Below, one piece after another: positions 11,940-64,000 of a stretch of DNA of 64,000 nt. Position 1 is the stretch's first letter; each line of letters opens with the position of its first letter. Both the position numbers and the translations under genes were made by a program. The notes under the pieces are model-generated. The model was given only the letters and a program-made list of their open reading frames with translations. It was not told the origin of the DNA and did not search any database. The stretch is taken from the NCBI RefSeq assembly GCF_047511655.1, contig NC_133402.1, forward strand, positions 62,562,951 through 62,626,950, written 5' to 3'. The DNA comes from Castor canadensis. Taxonomy: Eukaryota > Chordata > Mammalia > Rodentia > Castoridae.

Positions 11940-12465
11940 CGGAACACTTTGTATGCTCTTCTGCCACATTAAACACATCGAATGCCTCAGTTTACAGAAT
12001 TTTGAAATGTAGTGGGTATAAAATCAGAGTATTTGTAGGCTCAAAATAGTTGTATGTTCATTAATGAATCCAGTATCTTGTTCATATTGTTAGTTTGTCA
12101 CCCTTTTTGAATAACACGATTAATTTTACCTGTCAATACAGATACTAGAATATACTCATTATCAAGCCGATATTTCATGATTCATTTATTTTTGTTTCCT
12201 AATTCATTCTTTTTTCATGGTTTAAAGAAAAGATCAGTACAAAAAAGTTTTTGCAGGTCCTGCCGTGAAATGTGTTTGGATTTTTTTGATGTGTTATTTA
12301 ATTTTGATCACAAATATCTTGTTATAACCCATTTTAATTCTTTTGTTTTCCTCCTCTAACTTCATAGTCTAAAAACTAACCTTTCTGTAAATTTCTACAT
12401 TGACATTTAAAGTGGCAAGAATTGCTCATTAACATTAAATTTTTATATATAACAGCTAATTCTTG

Positions 12466-12471
12466 AATAAA
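12466..12471 (+). terminator. Proximal poly(A) signal AATAAA of PLS1
   Basis: Canonical hexamer about 530 nt after the stop. A weak U-rich run (cactttcttgtataagtag) follows within 30 nt. It could give a short 3' UTR form. Confidence 0.4.
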
Positions 12472-13548
12472 TCCCAAAGTTCACTTTCTTGTATAAGTAG
12501 CAGGAGCTTTTTTACTTAAAACTTAATTTTAACCACATTGCTACTTTACATATCCTATTTGGTAATTCAGCTTTACCTATGACGCATGGCATGTACTATG
12601 TATGTTGACTACATTAGAGAAATATGTGTCTACGTGTACATACATATATACACCCGAACCACCCAGGTTTTCTTCAGCGCTATGTATAATTGGTCAATCA
12701 GCCAACCATGAAATGTTTATCTTGCCCCTATAAGATGTATAACATCAGTTTGTGGATATCTGATACATGGAGAGTTCTTTTACAAACACTCCTTACAAAT
12801 GTATACATGGTTATTTTTCACCTGACTCCTTCCAAAATACTTGTATCCAAACATTGGCTGGAACATCCCCTCCTGTCCACATTGTCCTGTTATCTTCATA
12901 TCACACTGGCTACTTAGCTGCATAATGAAACCTCTGTAATTTAGAATATGCCCACTAAATAACTTCAGTAGAAAGCAGTGTGACTGACGCTTAACACTCA
13001 ACATATCTTCACATCTTCCCCTCAGCCTTCTATAAACTGGCAGTGATTGAGTCAGGTTTGTGTTATTGGGATAAGGCTTGATACCTCTTTTTGGTTTTTT
13101 CCTGAATTTTTAGCAGTATAGACCAATTCTGCTACTCACAGTTGAATCCGGAAATCTGCTTCCAGTGTTTCACTCAGTGCCAGTGAGCAATACTACTACG
13201 TAACAAAGTGCTGTCACTTTATCTCGGTGTTTATGCGTACTCTAACCCTTCCTTAAGCCATCAACTGAAACATACATAAGAAAAGTGAGAGTCTCCAGGT
13301 GTGTAGAATAGATTTTTTTTAAATGAAATGATCAACAGGTAGAATTTTGAAATATATTCTTCTACAAGAGATTTCTTTCCCTTTTATATTTTGATGATTG
13401 CTTTCTTATATGAAAATTATAAGGTATTTCTTGGTCTTTTATGAGATTATTTAAATCATGCTTTCTTCTTTGATTTTTTTCACCTAAGTTATCTGATTTA
13501 CACGAAATTTGGCACTTTATGGTGTTCTTTTTCTCACAAAGCATATTT

Positions 13549-13554
13549 AATAAA
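13549..13554 (+). terminator. Distal poly(A) signal AATAAA of PLS1
   Basis: Canonical hexamer followed by the GU-rich run gctgtgtatgtagaaatgtg, the usual layout of a strong cleavage site. SINE sequence starts about 60 bp later, so this is the likely main PLS1 3' end. Confidence 0.6.
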
Positions 13555-13615
13555 AATGCTGTGTATGTAGAAATGTGTCGGTATTTACTTCACTTAAAGA
13601 AAAATATATATCCCT

Positions 13616-13786
13616 TGCCAGGTGTGGTGGTATGTACATGCCTGTAATCCCAGCTACTAGGGAAGTGGAGGCAGCCTGGCCAAAATTTAGGAAGACCTTA
13701 TCTCAAAAACAATACAAACAAAAGGGCTGGGAGCGTGGCTCAAATGGTAGAAGCCTGGGTTCAGTCCCCATTACTGAAACAAAACG
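13616..13786 (+). repeat. Dimeric SINE (B1 + ID), shortened
   Basis: B1 text ccaggtgtggtggtatgtac and taatcccagctactaggga joins an ID half, gagcgtggctcaaatggtag. Both halves lack internal pieces. It lies just after the inferred PLS1 3' end. Confidence 0.75.
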
Positions 13787-15929
13787 AATTCAAATTTTTC
13801 TAGCATAAGCTTATTTTCTACAGGACAGAGCAACTCCTAAATGAATCAGTAAGACCAAAAAAAAAAAAAAAAAGCTGTATTAGATAATTTCTTTGGAGGT
13901 AAGCGTAGTTCTTTTGTTCTTTCATCTGACAACTAGCTACATGGTTATTACATGTTTAGTTTGTGTGGGGTTAATTTGGATCAGTTCATTACCATAAATT
14001 TATTCTCTAATATTACCTTGCACACTGGGGATTCAGCTGAGACAACACTAGAACGTCCCATGACCTACGTCCTCGCACGGAGAGGCTGAGGATGAACGGG
14101 AATTTGGGGCAGGGGCAATGCAGAAGAATAAGGCAGTGTAACGTGACAGAGGCTGACTTGGGAGCCGAGATGGATTAATTTGCGTGGTTAGGTAAGGTCT
14201 TTCTCAGGATGTTTTATTTGGGGCTGAGCATTCAGCAGAGAGAGTAACAGAGAAGTGGGGTGGGGAGTGGGCCTGGCAGGCAGTAATGAAAAGAACCAGG
14301 CAAATGTGGACTGCGTGGCAGAGGAGCGAGAGGCTAGAGATGTGGGGAGGGTCTAGGCTACTTGTAGGAATGGATCCAAATCTGGGACTTTTTTCTTTTC
14401 TGACGAGTTGTGACTGCTTTTCTTTTTTGTACCTATGACTTGGGTGAGCTGCCTTGAGCAAGATGCTACTTCTGAATCTTGCATCCTGTGGATTGTCAGC
14501 TTCATATCATTGCTCTCTATACGACATACAAAATCAACTTACACATCATGTAGGTGATATTAAAGTGCTCCAATTTGTGCTGGATAGAGTTTACTAGAGA
14601 GGCAAGAAAAGAGGACATTTAGCTGAGGCGATCCAAGGGCTTTTGAGGAACAGAAGCAGTCACAACCCTGGCTTGCTTTGAAGTGGGTAAGGCCCCCAAA
14701 GACATCAGAATGTCTCCTATGATTTCTACTAAAATCGGTTAGAATTCCCTCAAATCTTAGCAATTAACCCAGCCCCAGGAAGTACTCTGGATAAATAACC
14801 TTCTAAGTTCAGAAAGTTGAAAGGCTTCAGATTAAAGTAATACAATATACTATGTATCTCTGTATAGCTCTGAGTCATCTGAATTTTTAGGCTCAAACAC
14901 TGAAATTTTGGGTGGGTCAAGGTTAGAGCCGTTCTGCTACCAACGAAACATTTTGCTGAATGCAAAGTGTATATACATTAATATGTACATCTGTGTTCAC
15001 TGGCCTCAAAGTAAGCAATTCTGACATCCCACCAAATACATAGATTTCCACCTGTGTTAAACGTTATCAAATGGGGAGGTTTGTCTCCATACAAGACAGA
15101 AAAAACTAAAATGACTCAACAGAGTATCAATTATTTTGAAATAACAAAACTGTGAAGGTGGGCAATCTTGGCATCTAACGCCTTTCATAGAAATCTAGAG
15201 AGGACAGCGGTGAGGAAATTATATTTAGGAGACATGGGAGTTAGAGTTTTCACAGAGACAGGAATCGAAAAACTGACCTGAAGAGGCTAGGAAGAATTTC
15301 CCTCAAATGTCAGATACTCTGATGTAAAGTTATATATTGTCTTAAAAACCTAAAGCCTTAAAGGCACAACTCAGATTTTTATTGTTGTCAACCCTGGGAA
15401 GCAACAGGAATTATTTGAGAGGTAATTTTTAGTTTTCCCTTCTTACCCTTTAAAGGTGGAAGACAATGGCAACATTGTATAATGCTTAATCTGCTTTAAA
15501 TAACATTTGATTAAAAATAAATTATCCAAATTATTACTGGGCTTCAGTCAGCTGATGCTTGAATAACAGATGCATCTTTTAAAATCAGATTTATGTGATC
15601 AACAAACCACTGAAAGAACTGTAATGGAAAGTAGGTCCTAAAAATGTGCTTACTATATATAGTTACAGGTTGCATCTTTGAATTATATGCGAATAAATAG
15701 GTGACATCAGGAATCTGAGGCCAATTTCAGATCGCAAACGAATATAACATGTATATTTATATACATTCCTTAGAAATGAGGGTAGCTAGCTCATAGCAAG
15801 TGCAGACAAACCCCAGTCTGGCGGCTTGGCAGGAGCTCTGCTTTCTGCTTTAGGAGGAGAGCACGGGATTGTGAAAGGCTTGAGAATTCCACAAGGGGCT
15901 CATTAGCGTGCCGCTGCAGATTTACTCCC
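13787..15929. other. PLS1-TRPC1 intergenic spacer
   Basis: No gene recognised. Positions 14140-14460 resemble an old L2-type repeat, antisense, with low confidence. The remainder is AT-rich unique sequence ending at the CpG island. A 16-bp A-run lies near 13858-13873. Confidence 0.6.
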
Positions 15930-15935
15930 TGTGCA

Positions 15936-15977
15936 GCGGCGGACAGCGGGGACACTGCGGCGGACAGCGGGGACACT
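15936..15977. repeat. Perfect 21-bp tandem duplication at the island edge
   Basis: Two exact 21-bp copies, 15936-15956 and 15957-15977, each containing gcggacagcggggacact. They sit about 280 bp upstream of the CRE-like site. Confidence 0.95.
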
Positions 15978-16075
15978 GCCCCAAACCCAGAACCTGGGTG
16001 TAGAGAAGAGCTGGGCACATGCGGCTCACCTGGCCCTTCAGCTGGGCCAAGCACACAAGCTGCATCAGCACCAAG

Positions 16076-16215
16076 CCCCGCCCACCAGAGCTAGCCCCGT
16101 GTCTGCTCCCCCTATCAGACCCCGCCTCTGCAGGGCCCCGCCCACCAGGGCTCGTCCCCGCCCCCGACTCCGCCCACCAGAGCCCGCCCAGGCCGTAGGC
16201 CCCGCCCCGGCGGCG
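16076..16215. promoter_or_regulatory. Cluster of GC boxes (Sp/KLF-type sites)
   Basis: Repeated ccccgccc and ccgcccaccag motifs occur at least six times, for example near 16076, 16137, 16154, 16168, 16184 and 16199. The units ccgcccaccag(a/g)gc look like a degenerate tandem array. Sp/KLF binding is inferred from motif only. Confidence 0.6.
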
Positions 16216-16236
16216 TCGCGGCCGCGGGGATGAGGA

Positions 16237-16244
16237 TGACGTGA
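16237..16244 (+). promoter_or_regulatory. CRE-like site TGACGTGA
   Basis: The TGACGT core matches the CREB/ATF half-consensus inside the GC-rich promoter. The same bases supply the in-frame TGA (16242) that closes the upstream open frame. Confidence 0.45.
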
Positions 16245-63411
<47,167 letters not shown>

Positions 63412-64000
63412 CCATTTTCTAAGTCTTGTAGAAAATAATTTTCAATAACAAATCTGAAGGACTATTTGCACAACTTCCAATTAAATTAGTAAGGTATATT
63501 GAAACAAATAATTATGTAAAAGCCATTCTTTAAAATATTTATAGCATAAATGTATGTTATGTAAAATATGTATATAGATTTAGTTTTTTAAAAACTTCGG
63601 TCAATGGCTTTTTGTAGGAACAAATCAGATTAAGTAAATAGATTTTTGTTAGCATGCTGCTTAGTTTTCTTAATTAGTCAGTGCTTTCATATGGGTTTTC
63701 GTAATATTTAAGAGGGCCAGTTATAAATGTTCATATTGCCCACATGTTTTGTAAAATGAAAATCAGCAAATATGGCTGACTCCTACATAAGATACTCTTG
63801 AAATGTGGAGTCACAGCCTCTAAAATCTCTGTTTTAGGAGTTCAGACCTTGTTCAGTATTTATTGTTTGGGAGTAGTTTTATCTAAAATAATAGTCTATT
63901 TTTTCTTTTTTATTTTATTATAATCTTAAGTAACAAGGAAAAAAGCATAATGGATATTTGGATCTATTTATGTCTTTTATCAATTTAAATTCTCTTCATT
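63412..64000 (+). other. TRPC1: TRPC1 3' untranslated region, partial
   Basis: AT-rich sequence after the stop, without recognised repeats, running to the window end. No AATAAA is seen. The variant ATTAAA at 63480-63485 is the only candidate signal, and it lies close to the stop. The real 3' end is probably beyond the window. Confidence 0.7.

Larger units (their letters stand above)
11940..13585 (+). other. PLS1: PLS1 3' untranslated region, probable extent
   Basis: AT-rich sequence without splice-like features runs from the PLS1 stop to the distal poly(A) signal at 13549. The end is inferred as about 20-30 nt past that signal. No repeat is evident inside it, in contrast to the flanks, which suits an exonic UTR. 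Confidence 0.7.

Noticed and set aside
13858-13873. A-run downstream of PLS1, considered as the tail of a processed pseudogene
   Set aside because: No coding or repeat text precedes it and no target duplication was found.
63480-63485. ATTAAA as the TRPC1 poly(A) signal
   Set aside because: It lies only about 70 nt after the stop and lacks a clear GU-rich element. The TRPC1 3' UTR is expected to be longer and to leave the window.

Overview
The window is mammalian nuclear DNA, almost certainly from a rodent. It carries the 3' end of the plastin-1 gene (PLS1) and, on the same strand downstream, what appears to be the complete coding sequence of the cation channel gene TRPC1. PLS1 and TRPC1 are also neighbours in human and mouse. 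Rodent origin rests on many B1-like (7SL-derived) and ID-like (tRNA-Ala-derived) SINEs. These often occur fused as one dimeric element, together with L1 3' ends that carry a G-rich polypurine tract. The dimeric SINE and the L1 3' end do not look murine. Beaver (Castor) or a close relative is my best guess, from memory of its repeats, with modest confidence.

Layout. Positions 1-11939 hold the last four PLS1 coding exons and their introns. The PLS1 3' UTR follows, with two candidate poly(A) signals (12466 and 13549). About 2.3 kb of spacer leads to a CpG island (about 15.93-17.11 kb) holding the TRPC1 promoter, leader and first coding exon. Thirteen TRPC1 coding exons then run from 16731 to 63411, and the 3' UTR runs off the window. 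All exon joins have AG/GT borders and compatible phases. The spliced frame is 2385 nt and encodes 794 residues, one more than my recollection of the human long isoform because of one extra serine in an N-terminal serine tract. Exon 3 is the symmetric 34-codon cassette that separates the long and short TRPC1 isoforms.

The introns are full of repeats: dimeric and single SINEs, ancient MIR and L2, hAT and Tigger DNA-transposon relics, old L1M pieces, and five 5'-truncated L1 3' ends, each with a target-site duplication I could read. The 10-kb intron 9 is the most complex. It has a sense-strand L1 piece facing an antisense L1 piece, and further on a roughly 240-bp tandem array that looks like antisense L1 5' UTR monomers.

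I found no wholly new gene system. The points most worth a second look are: a 162-codon in-frame open stretch upstream of the TRPC1 AUG; an 85-codon open read-through after TRPC1 exon 7; near-identical L1 copies in opposite orientation bracketing exons 8-9 and exon 10; and one L1 insertion with a 30-bp target duplication and junction filler. Everything is read by eye. Repeat family names come from memory of consensus sequences and their borders are approximate unless a target duplication is given.
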